Source of the DNA: Lutibacter profundi
GTDB lineage: Bacteria > Bacteroidota > Bacteroidia > Flavobacteriales > Flavobacteriaceae
NCBI RefSeq assembly: GCF_001543325.1
Contig: NZ_CP013355.1
Span: forward strand, 1,022,001-1,086,000
Reading direction: 5' to 3'
Length of the DNA: 64,000 bases
This document shows positions 1 through 8,630 of the stretch, one piece after another. The translations under genes and the position numbers were made by a program. Below the pieces are notes generated by a model. The model made no database searches and was not told where the DNA came from. It worked only from the letters and a program-made list of their open reading frames with translations. Every line of letters starts with the position of its first letter. Position 1 is the stretch's first letter.

Positions 1-1
1 T

Positions 2-253
2 TTTGGAACAATGGACGAACTTTTTGAAGCAATAACCTTAATTCAAACTAAAAAAATAGGGAAATTTCCTATTGTTTTGGTTGGAAGAAAATATTGGGCT
101 GGATTAATGGATTGGATTAAAAACACATTAATTGAAGAAGGAACTATTAGCCCAAAGGATTTAGATTTAATCTCAATTGTTGATACTGAAGATGAGGTTT
201 TAGAAGTAATTGATACTTTTTATAAAAAATATAGTTTAAGCCCTAACTTCTAA
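2..253 (+). CDS. LOG family protein (partial, C-terminal end)
   Basis: The gene enters the window from the left, so only the last 83 codons are present. The first complete codons read FGT followed by MDELFEA, which is the tail of the PGGxGTxxE motif of the LOG/TIGR00730 (lysine-decarboxylase-like) Rossmann family; the methionine at position 11 is internal to this motif and is not a start. Known members are cytokinin riboside 5'-monophosphate phosphoribohydrolases or related nucleotide hydrolases. The remaining sequence, with VLVGRKYW and the closing helix, fits the family's C-terminus. It ends 11 bases before the next gene, so the two may be cotranscribed. The family is fairly certain; the substrate is not. 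Confidence 0.8.
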   Translation, partial: FGTMDELFEAITLIQTKKIGKFPIVLVGRKYWAGLMDWIKNTLIEEGTISPKDLDLISIVDTEDEVLEVIDTFYKKYSLSPNF

Positions 254-264
254 TTTTAAGTCTT

Positions 265-3081
265 TTGAAAAAAAATGTATTTATAAGTATACTAACTTGT
301 ATTATTTGTTTGAATATTTCCTATTCTCAAACCAATAATATTAAAATGTCAGTAACTTTAAATACAAATACTAATGTACTTAATATTACTCAAAAAACAG
401 TTTTTTATAATAAATCTGATAGTATTCTAAACGTTATTTACTTCCATAATTGGGCCAATGCTTATAGAGATAAACAAACACCTCTAGCCAAACGTTTTGT
501 TGAAAACTATTCAAAATCCTTTCATTTTGCAAAAGAGAAACAACGTGGCAGTACAACAATAAATAACATTTCAATAAATTACAATATTGCTAGTTGGGAA
601 ATTTCCAAAGAAAATCCAGATATCCTAAAAATTAATTTAACTGAATCTCTAAAACCAACCGATTCCGTAAAAATAATTGCAACTTATTCTGTGAAACTCC
701 CAAAAGATAAGTTTACCAAATACGGCGCTAATACTGTTAGCTATAATTTAAAATATTGGTACTTATCTCCTGCTATTTTCAGCAATGAAGCAGGATGGAA
801 AACATATAATAATTTGGATATGGATGATTTGTATATCAATTACACAAATTATTATATAAAAATTAACGTACCAAAAGAATATGTTGTAAATACTGATTTA
901 AAATCAACGAATAAAATCAATAACAATTTTAATAGTTATATTTTAACAGGGAAACAAAAATTAGATGTTGAATTAAACATTACCAAAGAAAATGATTTTA
1001 CTACATTCCATTCAAATCCTGTTTCTATAACAACCAACCTTGACTCAGATAAGTTAAACGGAGTTCTTAAAACTCTTATCATAAATAGAGAATTAAATTT
1101 TATTCAATCTTACTTAGGTAAATTCCCTTACAAAAAATTACTTATCAATAAAATTGAATACGATAAAAATCCTGTATATGGATTTAACCAATTACCAGCA
1201 TTTTTAGCTCCATTTAGTGATACTTTTGAATGGGATATAAAGTTCTTTAAAGTGCTTTCTAAAAAATATATTCATACCATTTTTTTGTTTAACCAACGAG
1301 AAGATGCTTGGCTAGCTGACGGTTTACAGACATATTTAATGATGAAATATGTTGAAAAATATTATCCCGAAATAAAAGCTCTTGGCAATATTTCAAACCT
1401 TTGGGGTATTAAAAATTTTAGTTTAGCAAAACTTCATTTTAATGATAAGTATCATTTTGTTTATCAATTTGCTGCACGTAAAAATTTAGACCAGACTTTA
1501 ACAACTCAAACAGATTCACTATCTAATTTCAATCGGAAAATAGTTAATAAATACAAAGCTGGTTTAGGAATAAAGTTTTTAGAGAATTATTTAGGCGATA
1601 CAACTATAACAAATGCAATTATTAATTTTTCAAAAAAATATGCTCATAAAAAAGTCAATAGTTCCCAATTTATAAATTCCATTACAACAACAAAAGATAT
1701 TTCATGGTTTAAAAATGATTATTTAAAAACCAGTAAAAAAATAGATTATACTATAAAAAAAATAATTAAAAAAGGTGATTCACTCCAAGTAACTATTTCA
1801 AATAAACGAAATTTTACAGCTCCAATTGAATTATACGGAATTAAAGACAAAAAAATAGTTTATAAAAAATGGCTTACAAGTATTGATTCAATTTCAAAAG
1901 TTATGATTCCTAAAAATGGTTTTGATAAACTTTCTCTAAATTATGAATCACTTTTGCCCGAATACAATTTAAGAAACAACTGGAAAAATATTGACAAAAA
2001 ATTATTTAACAAACCTATTCAGTTAAAGTTTCTAAAAGATGCTGAAGACCCTTATTACAATCAACTTTTTTATACTCCTGTTTATAGGTATAATTATTAC
2101 GACGGTTTAGTTTTAGGCTTGGCAGTTTCAAATAAAACAATTTTAAGAAAAACCTTTTCATATAAACTTACCCCATCATATAGCACAAAAAGTAAGTCTT
2201 TTTCTGGGTCATACTCCTTTCTCTATGAATATTTGCCCGAAAACAAAAAAGTAAATAAATTTTCGTTTGGGGTAGCAGGAAGCAATTATCACTATGCAAA
2301 AAATTTAACTTACAATACCGTAAAACCATTTGCATATCTTGAATTTCGCAGAAAAAGCCTAAGAGATGTTGGAAATAATGCCATTGTAGCCTCTTATACT
2401 CTTGTAGATAGAGAAAAATTACCCACACAAACAGAAAACCTTGAAACTTATAACTATAAAGTATTTAGTTTAAGTTATGGCTATTCAAGACCTGAGATTA
2501 TCAATGATTTTAGATTTTCAACCGGATTACAAATTTCAAGGAAGTTTAGCAAGCTTTCATTAACAGCAAGATATCGAAAACTTACAGACACCAATAGGCA
2601 ATTTGACTTTCGATTTTTTACTGGAGCTTTTTTATCAAATAATACAGAATCCTCTTTTTTTGATTTTTCTTTAGATAGGCCAAGTGACTATTTATTCCAA
2701 TATGATTATTTGGGCAGATCTGAAACTTCAGGTTTTTTTAGACAACAAATTATTATCAATGAAGGAGCTTTTAAATCAAGATTACCCGTTACCTACGCTA
2801 ATCAATGGATGACAACTATGAATATGAGTATTGGAATGTGGCGATGGGTAGAAGTATACAGTGATGTAGGCTTTGTTAAAAACAAAAACACTAAAGTGTA
2901 TTTCGCCTATGGAAATGGCGTTAGACTTAATTTTATTCAAGATATTTTAGAAGTTTATTTTCCTTTTTATTCTAATTTAGGATGGGAAATTTCTCAACAA
3001 AGTTATAGCTCTAAAATTAGATTTGTTTTAGTAATAAAACCTAAAAGAATTTTTAATTTTATAAAAAGGGGATTTTACTAA
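265..3081 (+). CDS. Secreted M1-peptidase-like protein fused to a C-terminal beta-barrel region, zinc motif degenerate
   Basis: The 938-residue protein starts with a signal peptide (residues 1 to about 22, ending before SQTN). The only start that keeps this signal is a TTG codon, because the next in-frame methionine is about residue 28. Residues 25-560 resemble the M1 (gluzincin) aminopeptidase fold: GFNQLP sits where M1 enzymes have the GAMEN loop and WLADG (349-353) where they have WLNEG. The expected HExxH reads KKYIH (333-337), and the distal glutamate is Asp352, so at least two zinc ligands and the catalytic Glu look lost. Residues about 600-938 are rich in alternating aromatic/polar strands and end in an outer-membrane-like strand, suggesting a beta-barrel. 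Activity is doubtful; a structural or binding role in the outer membrane is an inference. Confidence 0.7.
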   Translation: MKKNVFISILTCIICLNISYSQTNNIKMSVTLNTNTNVLNITQKTVFYNKSDSILNVIYFHNWANAYRDKQTPLAKRFVENYSKSFHFAKEKQRGSTTINNISINYNIASWEISKENPDILKINLTESLKPTDSVKIIATYSVKLPKDKFTKYGANTVSYNLKYWYLSPAIFSNEAGWKTYNNLDMDDLYINYTNYYIKINVPKEYVVNTDLKSTNKINNNFNSYILTGKQKLDVELNITKENDFTTFHSNPVSITTNLDSDKLNGVLKTLIINRELNFIQSYLGKFPYKKLLINKIEYDKNPVYGFNQLPAFLAPFSDTFEWDIKFFKVLSKKYIHTIFLFNQREDAWLADGLQTYLMMKYVEKYYPEIKALGNISNLWGIKNFSLAKLHFNDKYHFVYQFAARKNLDQTLTTQTDSLSNFNRKIVNKYKAGLGIKFLENYLGDTTITNAIINFSKKYAHKKVNSSQFINSITTTKDISWFKNDYLKTSKKIDYTIKKIIKKGDSLQVTISNKRNFTAPIELYGIKDKKIVYKKWLTSIDSISKVMIPKNGFDKLSLNYESLLPEYNLRNNWKNIDKKLFNKPIQLKFLKDAEDPYYNQLFYTPVYRYNYYDGLVLGLAVSNKTILRKTFSYKLTPSYSTKSKSFSGSYSFLYEYLPENKKVNKFSFGVAGSNYHYAKNLTYNTVKPFAYLEFRRKSLRDVGNNAIVASYTLVDREKLPTQTENLETYNYKVFSLSYGYSRPEIINDFRFSTGLQISRKFSKLSLTARYRKLTDTNRQFDFRFFTGAFLSNNTESSFFDFSLDRPSDYLFQYDYLGRSETSGFFRQQIIINEGAFKSRLPVTYANQWMTTMNMSIGMWRWVEVYSDVGFVKNKNTKVYFAYGNGVRLNFIQDILEVYFPFYSNLGWEISQQSYSSKIRFVLVIKPKRIFNFIKRGFY

Positions 3082-3198
3082 TATTATAGATTCTATTTCT
3101 GCTTTTTGAATTATTCCTATTATTATTGAGTTTTTTATATTAAATATCTATTATATTTCATTCATACAACTCCATTTTTAAATATCATTTAAAAACAG

Positions 3199-3206
3199 TA
3201 ACTTTG
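3199..3206 (+). promoter_or_regulatory. Bacteroidota -7 box TAACTTTG upstream of the E1 gene
   Basis: An exact TAnnTTTG match lies 23 bases before the start codon of the E1 fusion gene. No convincing upstream TTG (-33) box is seen at the usual 17-23 base spacing. Confidence 0.6.
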
Positions 3207-3229
3207 CAAAACTAAAAAACATCAAAAAT

Positions 3230-5680
3230 ATGAATGTAAAACCTTCATCTACAAACTTAGAACCATTATCATTTAAACAATTTAAAGATGAAGTATTGCA
3301 TGATTATAAAATTGCCGTTTTAAGCAGAGAATGTAGCCTTTTAGGTCGTAGAGAAGTTTTAACAGGCAAAGCAAAATTTGGTATTTTTGGTGATGGAAAA
3401 GAAGTACCTCAACTAGCTATGGCAAAAGCCTTTAAAAAAGGTGATTTTAGATCTGGTTACTACAGAGATCAAACCTTTATGATGGCTATTGGAGAATTAA
3501 CTCCTCAACAATTTTTTGCAGGTCTTTATGCCAATCCTAATATAAAAGATGATCCAATGTCTGGTGGCCGACAAATGGGTGGACATTTTTCAACACATAG
3601 TTTAGATGAAGATGGGCATTTTAAAAATTTAACAGAACAATACAACTCGAGTGGAGATATTTCTCCAACAGCAGGTCAAATGCCACGCATGCTAGGCATT
3701 GCCTATGCTTCAAAACTTTTTAGAAATCTTTCTGAATTAAAAAATTCGAAATTTTCTAATAATGGAAATGAAGTGTCTTGGGGAACTATAGGAAATGCAA
3801 GCACTTCAGAAGGAGTATTTTTTGAAACTATTAATGCCGCAGGCGTTCTACAAGTACCTATGGTTATAAGTGTTTGGGATGATGCTTATGGTATTTCAGT
3901 ACCGGCTAAATACCAAACAACAAAAGAGAGTATCTCTGAAATTTTAAAAGGATTTCAAAGAGAAAAAAATGTAAAAGGATATGAAATTTTTATAGTTGAA
4001 GGTTGGGACTATCCAAATTTAATAGAAGTATATAACAAAGCATCAAAAATAGCACGCGAAGAACACGTTCCCATATTAATACACGTAAAAGATTTAACAC
4101 AACCTCAAGGGCATTCAACTTCAGGCTCCCATGAACGTTATAAATCTAAAGAACGTTTAATTTGGGAAAAACAACATGATTGTATTGTTAAAATGCGTGA
4201 TTGGATTCTTGAATTTGAATTATCTGATGAAAATAATAACAAACTTAGATTTGTAACTTCTGAAGAAGAATTAATAAGCCTTGAAAAAGAAGCTAAAAGA
4301 GAAGTAAGTAAAGCTAAAAGAGAAGCTTGGAACAGTTTTCTAAATCCAATAAAAGAAGAAAAAAATACACTTATTAAATTACTTCAAAACCTTTCAGAAA
4401 AAAGTAATAATAAAGCCTTTATTTTAAAATTAAAAAGTGATTTAACAACAATTCTTGAACCAACAAGAAAAGATATAGTATCTACTGCTAAAAAAGCTAT
4501 TATTTATGTTAGAAATGAGGTTTTTACTGAAAAAACTCAATTGCAAAATTGGATAACTAATTATATTGAGCTACAACAACCTAAATTCAGTTCACACCTA
4601 TACAGCCAAACAGATAATAATACAAGTTCCGTTAAAGAAATTTTACCTACTTATGATGACAATGCTGAATTGGTAGATGGTAGAATTATTATTAAAGATA
4701 ATTTTGATATGCTATTTTCTAAATTTAACAATGTGTTTATTTTTGGTGAAGATACAGGCAATATTGGAGATGTTAATCAAGGCTTAGTTGGGCTTCAAGA
4801 AAAATACGGTAAACTTCGAGTTTCTGATACAGGAATAAGAGAGGCTACAATTATTGGGCAAGGTATTGGAATGGCTTTAAGAGGCTTACGACCAATAGCT
4901 GAGATTCAATATTTAGATTATTTGCTATATGGATTACAAATTTTAAGCGATGATTTAGCAACACTACATTACAGAACTGTAGGTAAACAAAAAGCTCCAC
5001 TTATAGTTAGAACACGTGGACACAGATTAGAAGGTATTTGGCACTCTGGATCTCCAATGGGTGCTATAGTACATCTTTTACGAGGAATGAATATTTTGGT
5101 TCCAAGAAATATGACAAAAGCTGCTGGATTTTATAACACATTACTAGAATGTGATGAACCTGCGTTGATTGTAGAAAATTTAAATGGGTATAGATTAAAA
5201 GAAAAATTACCTAATAATTTAGGTGAGTTTAGAACTCCTATTGGTGTTGTTGAAACAGTAAAGAAGGGAACTGACATTACAGTTGTTTCGTATGGATCTA
5301 CTTTAAAAATTGTTCAAGATGTTGTTCAAGATTTAGCTGAAGTTGATATTGATATTGAAATTATTGATGTACAAAGTTTACTTCCTTTTGACAAGAAACA
5401 TGAAATTGTAACTAGCGTTAAAAAAACAAACAGATTAATTGTTATTGATGAAGATGTACCAGGAGGAGCCTCTGCTTATATACTGAATGAAATACTTGAT
5501 AAACAAAATGCGTATAACTTTTTAGACAGTAAACCTACCACCTTAACTTCTAAACCTCACAGGGCTGCTTATGGTACTGATGGTGATTACTTTTCTAAAC
5601 CCAATGCAGAAGCTATTTTTGAAGCTATTTATAGCATTATGAACGAAGTAAATCCTTCCAAATACAAAAAATTATATTAA
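3230..5680 (+). CDS. 2-oxoacid dehydrogenase E1 component, alpha and beta subunits fused
   Basis: This is a thiamine-diphosphate-dependent E1 enzyme of the branched-chain 2-oxoacid (or pyruvate) dehydrogenase complex, which decarboxylates the oxoacid and acylates the lipoyl E2. Residues about 1-400 are the alpha part; the ThDP/metal motif appears as GNASTSEG (188-195) followed by YGISVP instead of the classical GDG...N form. Residues about 480-816 are the beta part (FGEDTG, IREATIIGQGIGMALRG, EIQYLDYL, GHRLEGIWHSGSP). In most bacteria alpha and beta are separate genes; the single 816-residue chain is common in Bacteroidota. A helical, lysine-rich linker of about 80 residues joins the halves. 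It is followed by a ferredoxin-dependent oxidoreductase with likely overlapping substrates. No E2 or E3 gene is in the window. Branched-chain substrates are the best guess. Confidence 0.88.
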   Translation: MNVKPSSTNLEPLSFKQFKDEVLHDYKIAVLSRECSLLGRREVLTGKAKFGIFGDGKEVPQLAMAKAFKKGDFRSGYYRDQTFMMAIGELTPQQFFAGLYANPNIKDDPMSGGRQMGGHFSTHSLDEDGHFKNLTEQYNSSGDISPTAGQMPRMLGIAYASKLFRNLSELKNSKFSNNGNEVSWGTIGNASTSEGVFFETINAAGVLQVPMVISVWDDAYGISVPAKYQTTKESISEILKGFQREKNVKGYEIFIVEGWDYPNLIEVYNKASKIAREEHVPILIHVKDLTQPQGHSTSGSHERYKSKERLIWEKQHDCIVKMRDWILEFELSDENNNKLRFVTSEEELISLEKEAKREVSKAKREAWNSFLNPIKEEKNTLIKLLQNLSEKSNNKAFILKLKSDLTTILEPTRKDIVSTAKKAIIYVRNEVFTEKTQLQNWITNYIELQQPKFSSHLYSQTDNNTSSVKEILPTYDDNAELVDGRIIIKDNFDMLFSKFNNVFIFGEDTGNIGDVNQGLVGLQEKYGKLRVSDTGIREATIIGQGIGMALRGLRPIAEIQYLDYLLYGLQILSDDLATLHYRTVGKQKAPLIVRTRGHRLEGIWHSGSPMGAIVHLLRGMNILVPRNMTKAAGFYNTLLECDEPALIVENLNGYRLKEKLPNNLGEFRTPIGVVETVKKGTDITVVSYGSTLKIVQDVVQDLAEVDIDIEIIDVQSLLPFDKKHEIVTSVKKTNRLIVIDEDVPGGASAYILNEILDKQNAYNFLDSKPTTLTSKPHRAAYGTDGDYFSKPNAEAIFEAIYSIMNEVNPSKYKKLY

Positions 5681-5828
5681 CACCACTTACATACTACAGA
5701 AAGTAAACATTAAAATAGCTAAACAGTTGTTTTTGCAACAATTGTTTCCTTCATAAAAAAAATTACTTAAATTTTATGATAATTATCACAGATTGATAAA
5801 TATCATAGTTATTTTAATAAATAAGCAA

Positions 5829-5836
5829 TAACTTTG
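5829..5836 (+). promoter_or_regulatory. Bacteroidota -7 box TAACTTTG upstream of the ferredoxin/VorB operon
   Basis: Exact TAnnTTTG match 46 bases before the ferredoxin subunit start. It implies that the four-gene oxidoreductase operon is transcribed separately from the E1 gene, with a leader of roughly 40 bases. Confidence 0.55.
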
Positions 5837-5882
5837 AGGATAATAAAATTACAAGGTTATATTCATATATAAAATTATTAAA

Positions 5883-6113
5883 ATGGCAAAAGTTAAAGGT
5901 GCAATTGTAGTTGATACTGAAACTTGTAAAGGTTGTGAAGTTTGTATACCTGTTTGTCCTGAAAACGTGATAAGTATGTCTACAGAAGTTAACAGAAAAG
6001 GTTATCATTATGCCTATATGAGCAACCCTGAAGTTTGTACTGGGTGTACAAATTGTGGTATAGTTTGTCCTGATAGGGCAATATCAGTATACAGAGTTAA
6101 AGTATCTGCATAA
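5883..6113 (+). CDS. 2-oxoacid:ferredoxin oxidoreductase delta subunit (2[4Fe-4S] ferredoxin)
   Basis: The 76-residue protein carries two complete CxxCxxCxxxCP clusters, at Cys15/18/21/25 and Cys52/55/58/62, so it binds two [4Fe-4S] centres. It is the electron-transfer subunit of the multi-subunit oxidoreductase encoded by the three following genes, moving electrons from the ThDP site to an external ferredoxin. The gene lies 19 bases before the VorB-like gene and has its own -7 promoter box. The order delta, alpha, beta, gamma is typical of VOR/KGOR operons in Bacteroidota. The subunit assignment is firm; whether the complex prefers 2-oxoisovalerate or 2-oxoglutarate cannot be told from this subunit. 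Confidence 0.88.
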   Translation: MAKVKGAIVVDTETCKGCEVCIPVCPENVISMSTEVNRKGYHYAYMSNPEVCTGCTNCGIVCPDRAISVYRVKVSA

Positions 6114-6132
6114 TCTAATTAAATTATTTACA

Positions 6133-7212
6133 ATGTCGGAGTTAAAATTAATGAAAGGAAATGAAGCATTAGCTGAAGCTGCAATTAGATGTGGAGCAGA
6201 TGCTTATTTTGGTTATCCTATTACACCTCAAACAGAGGTAATTGAATATTTAATGACTGAACAACCTGAAAAAAGAACAGGGATGGTTGTTTTGCAAGCT
6301 GAAAGTGAATTAGCAGCCATAAATATGGTTTATGGTGCTGCCAGCACAGGAAAAAGAGTAATGACCTCTTCTTCAAGTCCTGGAATTTCACTAAAATTAG
6401 AAGGTATTTCATATTTAGCAGGTGCAGAACTACCTGCCGTAATTGTTAATGTTGTACGTGGTGGGCCTGGACTAGGAACCATTCAACCATCACAAGCAGA
6501 TTACTTTCAATCTGTAAAAGGTGGTGGTCACGGTGATTATAAATTATATGTTTTAGCCCCTTCGTCTGTACAAGAAATGTCAGATTTTGTTGAAGATGCT
6601 TTTGATATTGCATTTAAGTATAGAGCTCCTGTTTTAATTCTTTCTGATGGATTGATTGGTCAAATGATGGAAAAAGTTAATTTAAAAGATCAAAAAGAAA
6701 GAATGTCTAACGAAGAACTTATTGAAAAATATGGAAGTTGGGCAACAACAGGTAAAAAAGGAAGAGAGCGAAATATAATTACATCTCTTGATTTACAATC
6801 TGAAAAAATGGAAGCTAGAGTTCATAGATTGATGAAAAAATATGAGCAAATGGAAAAAGAAGATCTTCGGTATGAAGAAATATTATGTGATGATGCCGAA
6901 TACTTAATTGTAGCTTATGGATCAAGTGCTCGTATTTCCCAAAAAGCAGTTGAATTAGCTCGTAAAAAAGGAATAAAAGTTGGATTATTACGTCCAATTA
7001 CGCTGTTTCCATTTCCAAAAAAGCAATTATTCCAACTAGCTGATCAAGTAAAAGGAATTTTAAGTGTAGAACTAAATATGGGACAAATGGTAGAAGATGT
7101 TAAACTTTCTGTTGAATTTAAAGTACCCGTAGAACACTTTGGACGAACTGGAGGAATTATTCATACTCCTGAAGAAATTTTAGAAGCTTTAGAACAAAAA
7201 ATTATAAAATAA
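6133..7212 (+). CDS. vorB: 2-oxoacid:ferredoxin oxidoreductase alpha subunit, VorB type
   Basis: The 359-residue protein is the pyrimidine-binding subunit of a ferredoxin-dependent 2-oxoacid oxidoreductase. It starts with the family signature MKGNEALAEAA...GADAYFGYPITPQTEV and contains QAESELAAINMVYGAA and TSSSSPGISL, which form the CoA/ThDP interface. It matches the subunit usually named 3-methyl-2-oxobutanoate dehydrogenase subunit VorB, which works on branched-chain 2-oxoacids from Val, Leu and Ile, although close relatives use 2-oxoglutarate. Its stop codon shares one base with the start of the beta subunit gene, so the two are translationally coupled. Confidence in the family is high; substrate is inferred. 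Confidence 0.87.
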   Translation: MSELKLMKGNEALAEAAIRCGADAYFGYPITPQTEVIEYLMTEQPEKRTGMVVLQAESELAAINMVYGAASTGKRVMTSSSSPGISLKLEGISYLAGAELPAVIVNVVRGGPGLGTIQPSQADYFQSVKGGGHGDYKLYVLAPSSVQEMSDFVEDAFDIAFKYRAPVLILSDGLIGQMMEKVNLKDQKERMSNEELIEKYGSWATTGKKGRERNIITSLDLQSEKMEARVHRLMKKYEQMEKEDLRYEEILCDDAEYLIVAYGSSARISQKAVELARKKGIKVGLLRPITLFPFPKKQLFQLADQVKGILSVELNMGQMVEDVKLSVEFKVPVEHFGRTGGIIHTPEEILEALEQKIIK

Positions 7213-7985
7213 TGGATGTATTAGACATTATAAAACCTGAGAATCAAGTATTTTGTAAAACAAAATTAATGACAGATACTCCACTGTCGTACTGTCCAGG
7301 TTGCGGTCATGGTACCGCTCATAACTTAACCATGGAAGTTATTGACGAGATGGGAATTGCAGAAGATACAATTGGTGTTGCACCTGTTGGATGTTCAGTA
7401 CTAGCATACGACTTTATGAATATAGATATGACACAAGCAGCTCATGGACGTGCCCCTGCTGTTGCAACTGCAATTTCAAGGTGCTGGCCTGAAAAATATG
7501 TGTTTACCTATCAAGGTGATGGCGATTTAGCTGCTATAGGTACAGCCGAAACCATACATGCATGTAATAGAGGTGAAAATATTGTAATTATATTTGTGAA
7601 TAATGGGATTTATGGTATGACAGGTGGACAAATGGCTCCTACTACTCTAGAAGGAATGAAATCGTCAACCTCTCCTTATGGCCGTGAAATTGCAACAATG
7701 GGATCTCCCTTAAAAATTACTGAATTAATTGCAAATCTTCCTGGAGTTTATTACGTTACTCGACAAGCTGTACATACACACAAACATGCACGCAAAGCAA
7801 AAAAGGCAATTAGAAAAGCTTTTGAAAATATTAAATTGAAAAAAGGGATTTCTTTTGTTGAGATTGTTTCAAACTGTAATTCAGGTTGGAAAATGACACC
7901 TAACGATGCCAATATTTGGATGGAAGAAAATATGTTTCCTTATTTTCAACTTGGTGACATCAAAGTAAATGGTAAATTAAAATAA
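7212..7985 (+). CDS. 2-oxoacid:ferredoxin oxidoreductase beta subunit (ThDP-binding)
   Basis: This 257-residue subunit binds thiamine diphosphate. CPGCGHG (28-34) supplies cysteines typical of the family, and the ThDP-Mg motif is seen as GDGD (102-105) followed about 25 residues later by NNGIYGMTGGQ. Together with the preceding VorB-like subunit it forms the catalytic heterodimer that oxidatively decarboxylates a 2-oxoacid to an acyl-CoA and reduces ferredoxin. The start overlaps the stop of the upstream gene by one base; the gamma subunit follows after 6 bases. It is also named KorB, VorA or 2-oxoglutarate ferredoxin oxidoreductase subunit beta in different annotations. Confidence 0.87.
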   Translation: MDVLDIIKPENQVFCKTKLMTDTPLSYCPGCGHGTAHNLTMEVIDEMGIAEDTIGVAPVGCSVLAYDFMNIDMTQAAHGRAPAVATAISRCWPEKYVFTYQGDGDLAAIGTAETIHACNRGENIVIIFVNNGIYGMTGGQMAPTTLEGMKSSTSPYGREIATMGSPLKITELIANLPGVYYVTRQAVHTHKHARKAKKAIRKAFENIKLKKGISFVEIVSNCNSGWKMTPNDANIWMEENMFPYFQLGDIKVNGKLK

Positions 7986-7991
7986 AATATT

Positions 7992-8561
7992 ATGACAGAA
8001 GAAATTATTATAGCAGGTTTTGGTGGTCAAGGTGTATTATCAATGGGTAAAATCTTAGCTTATTCTGGTATAATGCAAGATGAAGAAGTGAGTTGGATGC
8101 CTTCTTATGGCCCTGAAATGCGTGGTGGGACAGCAAATGTTACGGTTATTTTAAGTGACGAAAGAATAAGTTCTCCTTACTTAAAAATATTTGACACTGC
8201 AATTATTTTGAATCAACAGTCTATGGATAAGTTTGAAAAAACAGTTAAACCAGGAGGCATTTTAATTTATGATCCAAATGGAATTACACATCACCCAACA
8301 CGAAACGACATACAAATTTTTCAAATTGAAGGAAATAAATTAGCCTCTGAAATGGGAAATAAAAAAATATTTAATATGATTGTATTGGGAGGTTTTTTAA
8401 AAATTAAACCTATAGTTAAATTAGAGAACGTTATTGAAGGTATTAAAAAATCATTACCTGAACGTTATCACCACTTGATACCATTAAATAAAGAAGCTAT
8501 AAAAAAAGGAATGAGTAGTATAAACCCCTATAAAGTTGAAGAGCAACTACAGAACACTTAG
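7992..8561 (+). CDS. 2-oxoacid:acceptor oxidoreductase gamma subunit
   Basis: The 189-residue protein opens with EIIIAGFGGQGVLSMGKILAYSG, the glycine-rich signature of the gamma domain of pyruvate/2-oxoacid:ferredoxin oxidoreductases, followed by SWMPSYGPEMRGGTANVTVILSD, also diagnostic. It is a structural subunit that helps bind CoA and holds the complex together. It is the last gene of the delta-alpha-beta-gamma operon, and a 15-bp terminator hairpin follows. Length and motifs fit an intact subunit. Confidence 0.87.
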   Translation: MTEEIIIAGFGGQGVLSMGKILAYSGIMQDEEVSWMPSYGPEMRGGTANVTVILSDERISSPYLKIFDTAIILNQQSMDKFEKTVKPGGILIYDPNGITHHPTRNDIQIFQIEGNKLASEMGNKKIFNMIVLGGFLKIKPIVKLENVIEGIKKSLPERYHHLIPLNKEAIKKGMSSINPYKVEEQLQNT

Positions 8562-8581
8562 TTTAACTATTCAACATTTTT

Positions 8582-8629
8582 AAACTCGATTATTTTTTCT
8601 ATATTCTAAAACAAAATAATCGAGTTTTT
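8582..8629 (+). terminator. Rho-independent terminator of the oxidoreductase operon
   Basis: A perfect 15-bp stem pairs 8582-8596 with 8613-8627 around a 16-base loop and runs into a T-tract (8625-8630). The T-tract ends directly at the ATG of the next gene (8631). Confidence 0.8.
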
Positions 8630-8630
8630 T

